Below, one piece after another: positions 44,657-53,754 of a stretch of DNA of 64,000 nucleotides. Every line of letters starts with the position of its first letter. The first letter of the stretch is position 1. The notes beneath the pieces are model-generated. The model was not told the origin of the DNA. It was given only the letters and a program-made list of their open reading frames with translations, and did not search any database. The translations under genes were made by a program, and so were the position numbers. The DNA lies in assembly GCA_002238415.1 (NCBI GenBank), contig MPMI01000022.1, positions 31,901-95,900 on the forward strand, read 5' to 3'. This DNA is from Desulfurellaceae bacterium bin18 (GTDB lineage Bacteria; Desulfobacterota; Binatia; Bin18).

Positions 44657-46966
44657 CTACTCAACCGTCTCGACTGGCGGAACCGACTCTTCTTCTTCGC
44701 TGTCTGTCGGGGCGTAGGAAAACGTCAGCTTTTCCTCATCAAAGTCGATCTCGACCTCGCCCCCTTCTTGGAGCTGCCCAAACAGAATCTCATCCGCCAG
44801 CACCTGTTTCACCTCAGTCTGGATCAGGCGAGCCATCGGGCGGGCACCAAAGGTTTTGTCATAGCCCTTTTCCGCCAGATACCGGCGCGCGGCCGGCGTT
44901 AGCGTAATGGACACCTTGCGTTCGGTGAGCTGCTCGACCAGTTCCTTCACGAACTTTTCAACCACCCGCTCAATGGCCTGCATGGGCAGGGAGCGAAAGT
45001 GCACGATGGCGTCCAGGCGGTTCCGAAATTCCGGGCTGAAGAGCTTCTCAATCGCCTGCTGATCCTTGCCCTCGTTTGAGATATTGCCAAAGCCAATGGC
45101 ATGCGCCGCTATCTCACGGGCGCCGGCATTGCTGGTCATGATAATAATCACATGCCGGAAGTCGGCCTTTTTGCCATTGTTGTCGGTCAGGGTGGCATGG
45201 TCCATGACCTGCAATAAAATATTGAACAGGTCGGGATGGGCCTTTTCGATCTCGTCCAGCAAGAGGACCGCGTGCGGATTGCGCGTGACTGCGTCGGTCA
45301 ACAACCCGCCCTGATCGAAGCCGACGTATCCCGGCGGCGCCCCGATCAGACGCGAGACCGTGTGCTTCTCCATATACTCGCTCATGTCAAAGCGCAGAAA
45401 TTGGAGGCCCAGGGTTTCGGCCAGTTGCTTGGCGACCTCGGTTTTGCCTACGCCGGTCGGCCCCGAGAACAGAAACGAGCCGACGGGTTTTTCGGGCTGG
45501 CCCAGGCCGGCGCGCGCCAGCCGAATAGCCCGCACCAGGGTTTCAATCGCCGTATCCTGGCCAAAGACGACTCCCTTGAGGTCGGCATCCAGACTTTGCA
45601 AGCGCTCTTTGTCCGAAGCGGACACGCTGCGGGGCGGTATCCGGGCGATCTTGGCCACAATGGACTCGATGTCGGTTTCATGAATGATCTTCTTGCCGTC
45701 TTCCTCCGGGGCGGGGCGAATCTGAAAGGACGCCCCCACCTCGTCGATTACATCAATCGCCTTGTCCGGCAGAAAACGATCATTGATATATTTTGCCGAC
45801 AGTTCGGCCGCGGCCTTGAGGGCGTCACGCGTATATTCCACGCCGTGGTGTTCTTCGTAGTGCGGCTTGAGGCCGTTCAGAATTTCCACGGCATCTTCAA
45901 TGCTCGGCTCGTGGACCTCAATTTTCTGAAAGCGCCGCGCCAGGGCGCGGTCCCGCTCAAAATAGCTCCGGTATTCATGATAGGTGGTGGCACCGATACA
46001 GCGCAGCTTGCCCGACGCCAACGCCGGTTTGAGGATATTCGAGGCGTCCATGGACCCGCCGCTGGTGGCCCCGGCCCCGACTATGGTGTGAATCTCATCG
46101 ATAAACAGGATGGCCCCCGGTTGTTTGTCAAGCGCTTTCAGCACGGCTTTGAGCCGTTCTTCAAACTGACCCCGGAATTTTGTGCCGGCCAGGACGGAGC
46201 CCATATCGAGCGAGTAGATACGGACCTCTTTTAAGACCTCGGGCACCTCGCCCGCGGAAATCTTGAGCGCCAGGCCGTCTGCAATCGCGGTCTTGCCCAC
46301 CCCCGAATCACCGACATAGATCGGGTTGTTCTTGCGCCGCCGGCACAGCACATGAATGGTTCGCTCGATCTCGATCTCACGGCCGATCAACGGATCGATA
46401 TCCCCGTCTTTGGCCTTTTGCACGAGATCGGTGGTAAACGCCTCAAGCGGGTCTTTGACCGGACGGGGCTCGCCGTCTTCGTCCGGACTGTCCTGCGCGG
46501 AGCCGGGTCCGGCTTCTTCGTCGGACGGCGTTTTGGAAATGCCGTGCGAGATATAATTGAGGACATCCAGCCGGGTCACGCCGTGCTTCTCCAGGAGATA
46601 GACCGCGTGACTGTTGTCCTCGCGAAACAGGGCAACAAAGAAATTGCGCGTCTCAATGACTTCTTTGCCGGCGGATTGCACATGGGCAGCCGCCCGCTGC
46701 AAGACCCGGTGAAAGGCCAGGGTCTGCTGGGGGTCAACCTCACCGGCATCCTCCGGCAGCGATTCCAGATTCTCTTTGAGAAATTCCTCAAGGTCGGCTT
46801 GGAGCTCTTTGACGTCTCCGCCGCACTGCCGCACAATCTCGGCCACGGTCTCATCGAACAGCAGGGCGTGGAGCACATGTTCCAGACATAAGAACTCATG
46901 CCGCCGCCGCCGGGCTTCGTTAATCGCCAGACTAATCGTGACTTCCAGTTCTCGACTAATTCGCAT
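44657..46966 (-). CDS. clpA: ATP-dependent Clp protease ATP-binding subunit ClpA
   Basis: 769 residues. N-terminal Clp-N domain (MRISRELEVTISLAINEARR), an acidic linker at about 146-170, AAA+ D1 with Walker A GDSGVGKT (219-226) and FIDEIHTIVGAG, D2 with SGPTGVGKTEVAKQLAETLG and LLLDEIEKAHPD. No ClpB-type middle coiled coil, and clpS sits just upstream, so this is ClpA, which unfolds substrates for ClpP. The D1 Walker A has GDS instead of the usual GEP. An acidic C-terminal tail (SEEEESVPPVE) is present. Confidence 0.94.
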   Translation of the reverse strand: MRISRELEVTISLAINEARRRRHEFLCLEHVLHALLFDETVAEIVRQCGGDVKELQADLEEFLKENLESLPEDAGEVDPQQTLAFHRVLQRAAAHVQSAGKEVIETRNFFVALFREDNSHAVYLLEKHGVTRLDVLNYISHGISKTPSDEEAGPGSAQDSPDEDGEPRPVKDPLEAFTTDLVQKAKDGDIDPLIGREIEIERTIHVLCRRRKNNPIYVGDSGVGKTAIADGLALKISAGEVPEVLKEVRIYSLDMGSVLAGTKFRGQFEERLKAVLKALDKQPGAILFIDEIHTIVGAGATSGGSMDASNILKPALASGKLRCIGATTYHEYRSYFERDRALARRFQKIEVHEPSIEDAVEILNGLKPHYEEHHGVEYTRDALKAAAELSAKYINDRFLPDKAIDVIDEVGASFQIRPAPEEDGKKIIHETDIESIVAKIARIPPRSVSASDKERLQSLDADLKGVVFGQDTAIETLVRAIRLARAGLGQPEKPVGSFLFSGPTGVGKTEVAKQLAETLGLQFLRFDMSEYMEKHTVSRLIGAPPGYVGFDQGGLLTDAVTRNPHAVLLLDEIEKAHPDLFNILLQVMDHATLTDNNGKKADFRHVIIIMTSNAGAREIAAHAIGFGNISNEGKDQQAIEKLFSPEFRNRLDAIVHFRSLPMQAIERVVEKFVKELVEQLTERKVSITLTPAARRYLAEKGYDKTFGARPMARLIQTEVKQVLADEILFGQLQEGGEVEIDFDEEKLTFSYAPTDSEEEESVPPVETVE

Positions 46967-46988
46967 GGTAAGGACTCCCGACCGCTCG

Positions 46989-47312
46989 CTAGGCTTCTTC
47001 CATACTGCACTTTAAGGGGAATTCATGTTTCTTGGCTAAACTCTCCACGCGGGAGACTTTCGCTTCCGCCACCTCATAGGTATACACGCCGGCCACGCCA
47101 GTCCCCTGCCGATGGACGTGCAGCATAATCTGGGTGGCCTTGGTCGCGTCGTGACGAAAGACGCTCTGGAGGATGTAAACCACAAACTCCATGGTGGTGT
47201 AGTCATCGTTATGTAACAAGACCTTGTAGAGCGGTGGCTTCTTGAGCTTTTTTTCGGTTTCGGTAACTACGCCGTGGTCGAGATCCGTGTCACGATCATT
47301 CTGATCTCTCAT
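46989..47312 (-). CDS. clpS: ATP-dependent Clp protease adaptor ClpS
   Basis: 107 residues. PPLYKVLLHNDDYTTMEFVV is the ClpS signature (NDDxTPMxFV), followed by VFRHDATKATQIMLHVHRQG and AGVYTYEVAEAKV. It delivers N-end-rule substrates to ClpA, encoded 22 bp downstream. Confidence 0.95.
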   Translation of the reverse strand: MRDQNDRDTDLDHGVVTETEKKLKKPPLYKVLLHNDDYTTMEFVVYILQSVFRHDATKATQIMLHVHRQGTGVAGVYTYEVAEAKVSRVESLAKKHEFPLKCSMEEA

Positions 47313-47519
47313 AACGCCCTCGCACTCTGCATCTACTCCTCTGCTTCCATACCGCGATCAGAGGATCGAGACAAGCGTACAGCCACCAAACCCCTCACCA
47401 AGACATCACCCTGAGCTGCCTGTACCAATTGCCAAGGACAAAGTGCGTCTGGTATCCCTATTCGCACGGTCCTCACACACGATCTGAGAAACCGGTGATT
47501 ATCTCTCTACGGAGGCAGT

Positions 47520-50090
47520 ATGCCAGACACAGTGTCCTATCGGCTACCGGAAACCGCGACTCCTGAGCGGTACGTGATTCGCCTGACCCCCGATCTCACT
47601 CATTTCACTTTTACGGGTGAGGAAACGATCGCCATCACCGTCCATGAGGCTACCCCCACCCTCGTATTGAACGCCTGTGAGCTGACGATTCAGCAGGTTG
47701 CATTGACTGACGAAACGGGCGCAACCCAAGCGGGCAACGCGACCCTTGACGAGCAAAACGAGCGGGCGGTACTCGAGTTTCCGCAGGTCGTCAGCCCCGG
47801 CCGCTATGCCTTACGACTCGCTTTTGAGGGCATACTCAACGACAAGTTGCGCGGCTTTTACCGCAGCACCTATAAGAACGCCGAGGGTGAAGACGTCATA
47901 CTGGCCTCAACCCAGTTCGAGTCAACCGACGCCCGGCGGGCCTTTCCGTGTTGGGACGAGCCGGCAGCCAAAGCCGTTTTTCAGGCGACGCTGGTGATTG
48001 ATGAGGGACTGACGGCCATCTCCAATACGGCCGTGGTGAGTGAAGATCCGATCCCTGGGACAGGCAAGAAAGCCGTCGTGTTTGCCGACACGATAAAGAT
48101 GTCAACCTATTTGGTGGCCTTCATCGTGGGTGAATTTGAGGCCAGCGAAGCCGTGCTTATTGACGGCACACCACTGCGCGTATGGGCCGTACCGGGCAAG
48201 CAGCATCTCACTGCGTTCGGGCGGGCCATCGGTGCTGCGTCGCTGCAATTCTTCAGCGACTACTACGGGCGGCCCTATCCCGGCGACAAGCTCGACCTGA
48301 TTGCCATCCCGGATTTCGCGGCCGGGGCGATGGAGAACTTGGGCGCTATTACGTTTCGGGAAACCGCCCTGCTCATCGATGAACAGACGGCCGCCCGGAG
48401 TGAGCTGGAGCGCGTTGCCGACGTGGTCGCACACGAGAATGCGCATATGTGGTTTGGCGACCTGGTAACCATGCGCTGGTGGAACGGCCTGTGGCTCAAC
48501 GAGGCGTTTGCCACGTTCATGGAAATGATGGCCGTCGATGCCTGGAAGCCCGAATGGCAGCGCTGGACCAGCTTTGCCGTCTCGCGGGCCGCGGCGCTGC
48601 AGGTTGACGGCCTGCACAGCTCCCGCCCCATCGAGTTTCCGGTCGCACACCCGGACGAAGCGGCCGGCATGTTCGATATTCTGACCTATGAGAAAGGCGC
48701 TGCCGTTCTGCGCATGCTGGAACAATACCTCGGCCCCCAGGCCTTTCAAAGAGGCGTCAGCCATTATCTCGGGAAACACGAATATGCCAACGCGGAAACA
48801 ACCGACCTGTGGGATGCCCTGGAGGAAGCAACCCGGCAGCCGGTCCGGTCCATGATGGATAGCTGGGTCTTCCAGGCGGGCTATCCCTTGATTTCCGTTG
48901 CTGTGGACGGTGCTGAACTGGTGATTTCTCAACAGCCGTTTCACTACGTGCAAAACGGCAAGAACCAGGCGGAAGACAAACGCTGGCAGGCTCCGGTTTT
49001 TATTAAAACCAAGGGAGCGGCTGAAACCGAGAGTCAGACCGCCCTGCTGACCACTGACGAATTGCGCCTCCCCCTCTCAGAGAGGCCGGACTGGGTCGTC
49101 GTCAACGCGGGGGGACACGGCTTTTATCGGGTCCGGTACGCGCCGGAATTATTGGGCCAACTTACCGCAGATGTCTACACCCAGCTCTCGCCGATCGAGC
49201 GCTTCAACCTGCTCAACGATACCTGGGCGACCGCGCAGGCCGGTCTGACTCCACTGCCCACCTATCTCGACCTCCTGCCCGTATTCCGTGAAGAGTCCGA
49301 TCACAATGTGTGGACCGCTATTCTCGGCTCGTGTCATTATCTCTACCGCCTGCTCGGCCCGGAACAGCGTCCAGCCTTGCAGCGTCATGTCCGCGAGTTG
49401 CTCACCCCGCTCAGCCAGCAGTTGGGTTGGTCTCCACACGCGGATGAGGATGCCCTTATCGGCCAGCTCAGAGGAGAACTGCTGAGCGCGCTGGGCACCC
49501 TTGGAGACGATGCGGCCACCCAGGCGCAGGCGCAGGCGCTCTATGCGCAGTATCAGGCCGATCGGAACGCCGTGGACCGCAATCTGGTTCCCGCACTGGT
49601 ATCGATTCTTGCCCATACGGGCGACGCGGCGATATATGACGAATTTCGTCAGATTTCGCACAACGCCGCAACACCGCAAGAAGAGCAGCGCTATCAGTTC
49701 GCGCTGGCCAGCTTCCGTCAACCCGACCTCCTTGCCCGGACCCTGGACATGACGCTCAACGGCGAGGTCCGCACCCAGAACGCACCCTACCTCATGCGAT
49801 CGCTGTTGATGAACACCGAGGGCCGTGAGCTGGCCTGGCGTTTTCTCCAGGAACGCTGGGCCGACATGCTGGAGAAGTTCCCGGACGTGTCCATCGTCCG
49901 CATGTGTGAGGGGATCGTCGCGCTCGTCACGCCCGAGCTTGAGGCCCAGGTCAACGCCTTCTTTACCGATCACCCCGTCCCGAACGCCGGCAAGATGATG
50001 GCCCAGCACCTGGAGAAGCTGCACGTCGCGGTGGCCTGCCAGCAACGCGAGGCCGAGAACCTGCGGGAGTATTTTGAGCGGACGGGGTAG
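47520..50090 (+). CDS. M1 family zinc aminopeptidase
   Basis: 856 residues. Substrate-anchoring GAMEN motif at 269-273, zinc motif HENAH at 305-309 with third ligand E328 (LNEAFA), and a long ERAP1-like helical C-terminal domain. Removes N-terminal residues from peptides. GGAGG site before the ATG. Divergent from clpS-clpA, so both peptide-turnover genes share a 207-bp intergenic region. Length and C-terminal domain resemble the puromycin-sensitive/ERAP branch rather than E. coli PepN. Confidence 0.93.
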   Translation: MPDTVSYRLPETATPERYVIRLTPDLTHFTFTGEETIAITVHEATPTLVLNACELTIQQVALTDETGATQAGNATLDEQNERAVLEFPQVVSPGRYALRLAFEGILNDKLRGFYRSTYKNAEGEDVILASTQFESTDARRAFPCWDEPAAKAVFQATLVIDEGLTAISNTAVVSEDPIPGTGKKAVVFADTIKMSTYLVAFIVGEFEASEAVLIDGTPLRVWAVPGKQHLTAFGRAIGAASLQFFSDYYGRPYPGDKLDLIAIPDFAAGAMENLGAITFRETALLIDEQTAARSELERVADVVAHENAHMWFGDLVTMRWWNGLWLNEAFATFMEMMAVDAWKPEWQRWTSFAVSRAAALQVDGLHSSRPIEFPVAHPDEAAGMFDILTYEKGAAVLRMLEQYLGPQAFQRGVSHYLGKHEYANAETTDLWDALEEATRQPVRSMMDSWVFQAGYPLISVAVDGAELVISQQPFHYVQNGKNQAEDKRWQAPVFIKTKGAAETESQTALLTTDELRLPLSERPDWVVVNAGGHGFYRVRYAPELLGQLTADVYTQLSPIERFNLLNDTWATAQAGLTPLPTYLDLLPVFREESDHNVWTAILGSCHYLYRLLGPEQRPALQRHVRELLTPLSQQLGWSPHADEDALIGQLRGELLSALGTLGDDAATQAQAQALYAQYQADRNAVDRNLVPALVSILAHTGDAAIYDEFRQISHNAATPQEEQRYQFALASFRQPDLLARTLDMTLNGEVRTQNAPYLMRSLLMNTEGRELAWRFLQERWADMLEKFPDVSIVRMCEGIVALVTPELEAQVNAFFTDHPVPNAGKMMAQHLEKLHVAVACQQREAENLREYFERTG

Positions 50091-50104
50091 CGTTGGGGAG
50101 CTTT

Positions 50105-50146
50105 CTACCCCCTCTCCCCTGGAGGGAGAGGGCTGGGGTGAGGGGG
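50105..50146. repeat. Dispersed GC-rich repeat
   Basis: CCCCCTCTCCCCTGGAGGGA, then GAGGGCTGGGGTGAGGGG: the imperfect palindrome around CCCTCTCCCCTGGAGGGAGAGGG is a very common bacterial intergenic repeat. It lies 15 bp after the aminopeptidase stop and may act as its transcript end. Confidence 0.6.
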
Positions 50147-50188
50147 ACAGATGAGAGAGAGTTCCACATCGTTACGTATCACCCAGAG

Positions 50189-50449
50189 ATGGAAGCAATG
50201 AAGCAACGGAAATTGCGTTATCACTACGATCGTGAAGCGGATGTCATGTATTTTTACTTCCATCGTCCGCGAAAAGCTAAAACCGTGGAATTGAATGCAG
50301 ACTTTCTGCTGCGGCTTGACCCGGTGACCGAAGAAGTCGCCGGTCTGACCGTCATCAGCTTCTCGCAACATTTTTCGTTCTTACAAGGGAAGGTGCCGGA
50401 TGACGGGGAAGTAGAAACCAAGACAATTATCAAGACCCTGCTGGCATAA
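50189..50449 (+). CDS. DUF2283 family protein
   Basis: 86 residues from ATG 50189 (ATG 50198 also possible). LRYHYDREADVMYFYFHRPR and LRLDPVTEEVAGLTVISFSQ match the DUF2283 pattern (YDxEADxLYI, then D-x-x-GE-V-G-x-x-I). Small beta-rich proteins of unknown function. Just before the defence island, on the opposite strand. Confidence 0.75.
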   Translation: MEAMKQRKLRYHYDREADVMYFYFHRPRKAKTVELNADFLLRLDPVTEEVAGLTVISFSQHFSFLQGKVPDDGEVETKTIIKTLLA

Positions 50450-50499
50450 TCTGCCACCAACCCCAAATTCTCGACTGCCAGACTAAATCTGCGGCGTGG

Positions 50500-51513
50500 T
50501 CAAATTTCATTCCGTTTCGGTAGGAGACTAGAAAAAACAGGGTCAAGATCAATTAAGTCTGCAATCGAAATGGCATTTGACATTGACAGGTCGGAACGAA
50601 ATCGTACACCGCTTACTCCTGCTGGCAAAGGGCCTCGAATAGCGGGCAGGTTGGTCAGATTAAAGAAGCGAAGTGAGGATTCGGCAAGCTTTCCATCAAA
50701 AGATAAAGACATAGACTCGTTGAGACTGGTGCCCAAGGTAGCAGCCGTCACCTCATGCAACTTGAGCGCGAGATCAATCTGAGGACCGACAATTTCTGCG
50801 ATATGGTCAAGAAGGGAGCGCAAGGAAATACCCCGCGATACACGTTCAACAAACATGGACGCGGCGACGGCTATTGTGCCAGGAGGCGGATTACATTGCT
50901 CATAAGAGAAGATATGAGTACGCTCCCGGCTAGATGTTGTCTTTACATCTAGCCGGACGTCACCATCGACAAAATCAAAACGCGCTGCATCATCAATACG
51001 CCAAGCTGTCAGGGCTCTGGCAGGATTAGAACTGCGAGAGAGCAGATAAAGTTCCCCAAAGAGGCCGTTGACAGTCCGTGCAGGTGGCTTCTGGGTTTTT
51101 TGGAAGATCACCGCAAGCCGATGGACGGCCGAGGCAATTTCACGCCTTGCCGGATTATCACCGATCGTGCGCAAGACTACCTCGCATACCGACAGAAAGT
51201 AGCGGACGGTCTCACCGTCGAGAGATCGACAACGAATAACCGTGAACCGCCCATTTTTAGCGAGTTCGCGTTCCTTCTTTAGACGACAGGGTAATTCAAA
51301 CTGTACATCGAGGCTTTCAAGGCGGATTGGCGAAGGTTGTCTTTGTGAATCATCTATTGTGGCGACCAGAAGGCAAGCACGGGAATCACGATCCTTTCCG
51401 ATAAAGTAGCTCTGATAGCCAGGGACCGGCAGTACCGCGTAGAGCGGCTTTGCCATATCATCACTGGTCGGTACGCCGATTGTCTCAAATAGGGTATTGA
51501 GCGATACGGTCAT
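50500..51513 (-). CDS. PD-(D/E)XK motif protein (DUF4420)
   Basis: 337 residues from ATG 51511-51513, 8 bp after the Z1 gene. The core VNGLFGELYLLSR, then AARFDFVDGDVRLDVKTTSS and THIFSYEQCNPPP is the DUF4420 pattern: a D-x20-DVK nuclease active site of the PD-(D/E)XK type. In families of this type it is the predicted nuclease of Z1/GHKL-linked restriction systems. Last gene of the minus-strand defence operon. Confidence 0.85.
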   Translation of the reverse strand: MTVSLNTLFETIGVPTSDDMAKPLYAVLPVPGYQSYFIGKDRDSRACLLVATIDDSQRQPSPIRLESLDVQFELPCRLKKERELAKNGRFTVIRCRSLDGETVRYFLSVCEVVLRTIGDNPARREIASAVHRLAVIFQKTQKPPARTVNGLFGELYLLSRSSNPARALTAWRIDDAARFDFVDGDVRLDVKTTSSRERTHIFSYEQCNPPPGTIAVAASMFVERVSRGISLRSLLDHIAEIVGPQIDLALKLHEVTAATLGTSLNESMSLSFDGKLAESSLRFFNLTNLPAIRGPLPAGVSGVRFRSDLSMSNAISIADLIDLDPVFSSLLPKRNEI

Positions 51514-51521
51514 TAGCTGCC

Positions 51522-53738
51522 CTAGACCGGCTGATCCTGAATGACCCAGGCGCGAGCTAGCCGTGCTGGCATCCATACGGCAATCACGGGTACAGTCTCC
51601 ATAACCACGTTGTCTCCCTGCGTAAGATCAAGCATATGGATTTGAATGGTTACCGTGTCTCGGTCGCAGATTGCCCGATCACCGGGATATATCTCGCCGC
51701 GGCGCTGACGTGGGTGGACGGGCGCTTCACCTTGGAAGAGATTAGTAACCTCCCCATTCTCCTTGACGCCACGGTGCCGTTTTTCGCCACGGCTCATCCT
51801 GTAGATAGTACAACGCTCGTCAGGGACGCTTTCCAGTGCACGGCTGAGTTGAAGAAGCATGCCGGTATTACGCTGTGAATCCAATGTACCGGTGATACGC
51901 ATGCGGACGAGGAGTTGTTCAAGCACGTCGTACAAACGAATCCCACGGCAGACCAGATGACGCTGTGTATCAGTACGGCCAGGATGCCCATCATCATCGA
52001 CAAACTCCATCCCGTTCAAGAATGCCGTGACAGCCTCTCTGTTAGCCTGGACGACAGGATCGGGCGCCATTACAACGCGTGGCGCTATCCAATCGTCCGA
52101 GAATCGACCACGCATATAGTCGAACTCAAGCACGTTGTGACGACAGGGGCGCAGGGCTCCATCAAGGACGAAGGCTCGTTTCCATTCATTCAGTGGCCGG
52201 TTCGCTTGCTGAATAACCTCCAACTGCCCCCGAATGTACTCTTCGTGCTCTACATAGCTCTGAAAGGCATTGAGCGTGCCTTGCTCAAGATAAAGACGGC
52301 AATAGCCAAGGTATGATCTCTTGTAGCCGAAGAATCGAGCACGCTGCTGCACGGTATCAGCATTACCCACGCCGATACCCCTGGGCATATAAGTGACCGT
52401 GAGACCCTCAACGGTAAAGCCACGATCCATGGCCTGTCCACCGACCAGTATCCAGCCATAGGCACTCCGCCAGTCGACTGGCGGGGTACGCCCGGAACTG
52501 GAGTTGACCTCAAAGACACGAGTATTACGAAACGCGAGAAGCAACGAGGGTACGAGTTCGCGGAAAGCGGGCAAATCCGGCCCGGCAGTACGAGTTAGAT
52601 CATCGTAGGCTTCACGAAATTCCTCAACCAATTCTAATCTGTCGGGATTATCATCCGACAGGTTGAAGGTGCGCTTCCATTCCTCGAAAATGTCCTGCAC
52701 CCAGTTGTAGAACTCCCGATGTTGAACGGTAAGGTGAGACGGATGAACTAGCATCGAGCGGTTGCCGGTATCGCGACTGACGAGAAGGCCAACTGTAACG
52801 CCCACCATAAAAACTCGGAGCGCTTCCATCAGAGATTCGGGTGGATCGCTCAAAGGGTTTGACTGTGTAGGCACATCTCCTGGGGGAATGACACGGACAT
52901 AGCTGAGATTGCCACCGAAGAACTCCTGCCCTCCCACATAGGCGTCACCAGGACTAAGAACTTCAACGAAATTCGGAGACAGGGAATCGATTATACTTAT
53001 AAGCAAGGGGGCCTGGGGTGTTGCAGTGTATTGCAGATATGTATGGCTAGGGAGTGTTCGCCTGAGCGCCATAAGCCGTCGGTAAGTTGTGCTTTCCTCT
53101 CTTCGCGTCACCGCTGTGTTCAGGCTAGCTTGATCCGCTTCATCATCAATAACGAGCACGGGTACGTTCTGCATCTCCAGGGTACCAACAAGGTCAGCAA
53201 GATGCTGCAAGCGCCGATGGTTTTTGAGGGCCGTGATGAGAACGGTCTTCTTATATTCCTCAGGTGTTCCGAGATCGCGCCAGCCATCTAGCACATCGCG
53301 AATGGCTTGGATCGTTGCGTCATCATTAGATGGGTTCTGAAACCGAATCCAACGACGAGCACGTCCCGGCTCGTCAAGCCTCAGGTCACGGTACAGCCGG
53401 TCTGTCGATTGCCTGAGTAGAGAAGTAGATGTACCAGTGATAACGATAATGATCTGAAAGGCGTTGTCTCGAGCAAGAGCGGCGACGGTTTCGAACGACA
53501 TTGTCTTACCGCTTTGCACATATCCGACCACCAGACCTGTTTCCTGACCAGCAGTCTCCGTGGGAGCAATTCCTTTGCCGAGGATGGAAACGGCATCATC
53601 ACGCATGCTCTCGCGGCTATTTCGTGGGACCACATTCTCTAAAAAATCCAGGGTTTCTGACCTTACTGTAGGCATCCAGCGGCCTCCGCTAGAGCCGGCA
53701 GAAACAGGCTCGACTATGATAGGGGTATCTTCAGACAT
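51522..53738 (-). CDS. Z1 domain-containing ATPase (SF2 helicase-like)
   Basis: 738 residues. Walker A GYVQSGKT at 72-79, Walker B DDEAD at 198-202, a motif-III-like YLQYTATPQAPLL, then the Z1 domain with GWILVGGQAMDRGFTVEGLT and the QQRARFFGY arginine motif. This is the Z1 family of SF2-like ATPases found with MORC-type ATPases, cytosine methyltransferases and PD-(D/E)XK proteins. It probably couples ATP hydrolysis to DNA translocation or remodelling before cleavage. 16 bp after the GHKL gene, so cotranscribed. Confidence 0.9.
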   Translation of the reverse strand: MSEDTPIIVEPVSAGSSGGRWMPTVRSETLDFLENVVPRNSRESMRDDAVSILGKGIAPTETAGQETGLVVGYVQSGKTMSFETVAALARDNAFQIIIVITGTSTSLLRQSTDRLYRDLRLDEPGRARRWIRFQNPSNDDATIQAIRDVLDGWRDLGTPEEYKKTVLITALKNHRRLQHLADLVGTLEMQNVPVLVIDDEADQASLNTAVTRREESTTYRRLMALRRTLPSHTYLQYTATPQAPLLISIIDSLSPNFVEVLSPGDAYVGGQEFFGGNLSYVRVIPPGDVPTQSNPLSDPPESLMEALRVFMVGVTVGLLVSRDTGNRSMLVHPSHLTVQHREFYNWVQDIFEEWKRTFNLSDDNPDRLELVEEFREAYDDLTRTAGPDLPAFRELVPSLLLAFRNTRVFEVNSSSGRTPPVDWRSAYGWILVGGQAMDRGFTVEGLTVTYMPRGIGVGNADTVQQRARFFGYKRSYLGYCRLYLEQGTLNAFQSYVEHEEYIRGQLEVIQQANRPLNEWKRAFVLDGALRPCRHNVLEFDYMRGRFSDDWIAPRVVMAPDPVVQANREAVTAFLNGMEFVDDDGHPGRTDTQRHLVCRGIRLYDVLEQLLVRMRITGTLDSQRNTGMLLQLSRALESVPDERCTIYRMSRGEKRHRGVKENGEVTNLFQGEAPVHPRQRRGEIYPGDRAICDRDTVTIQIHMLDLTQGDNVVMETVPVIAVWMPARLARAWVIQDQPV

Positions 53739-53754
53739 CGATGAGCACCTCGTC

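Noticed and set aside
45236..46234. 332-codon plus-strand open frame
   Set aside because: Antisense to clpA; no family features.
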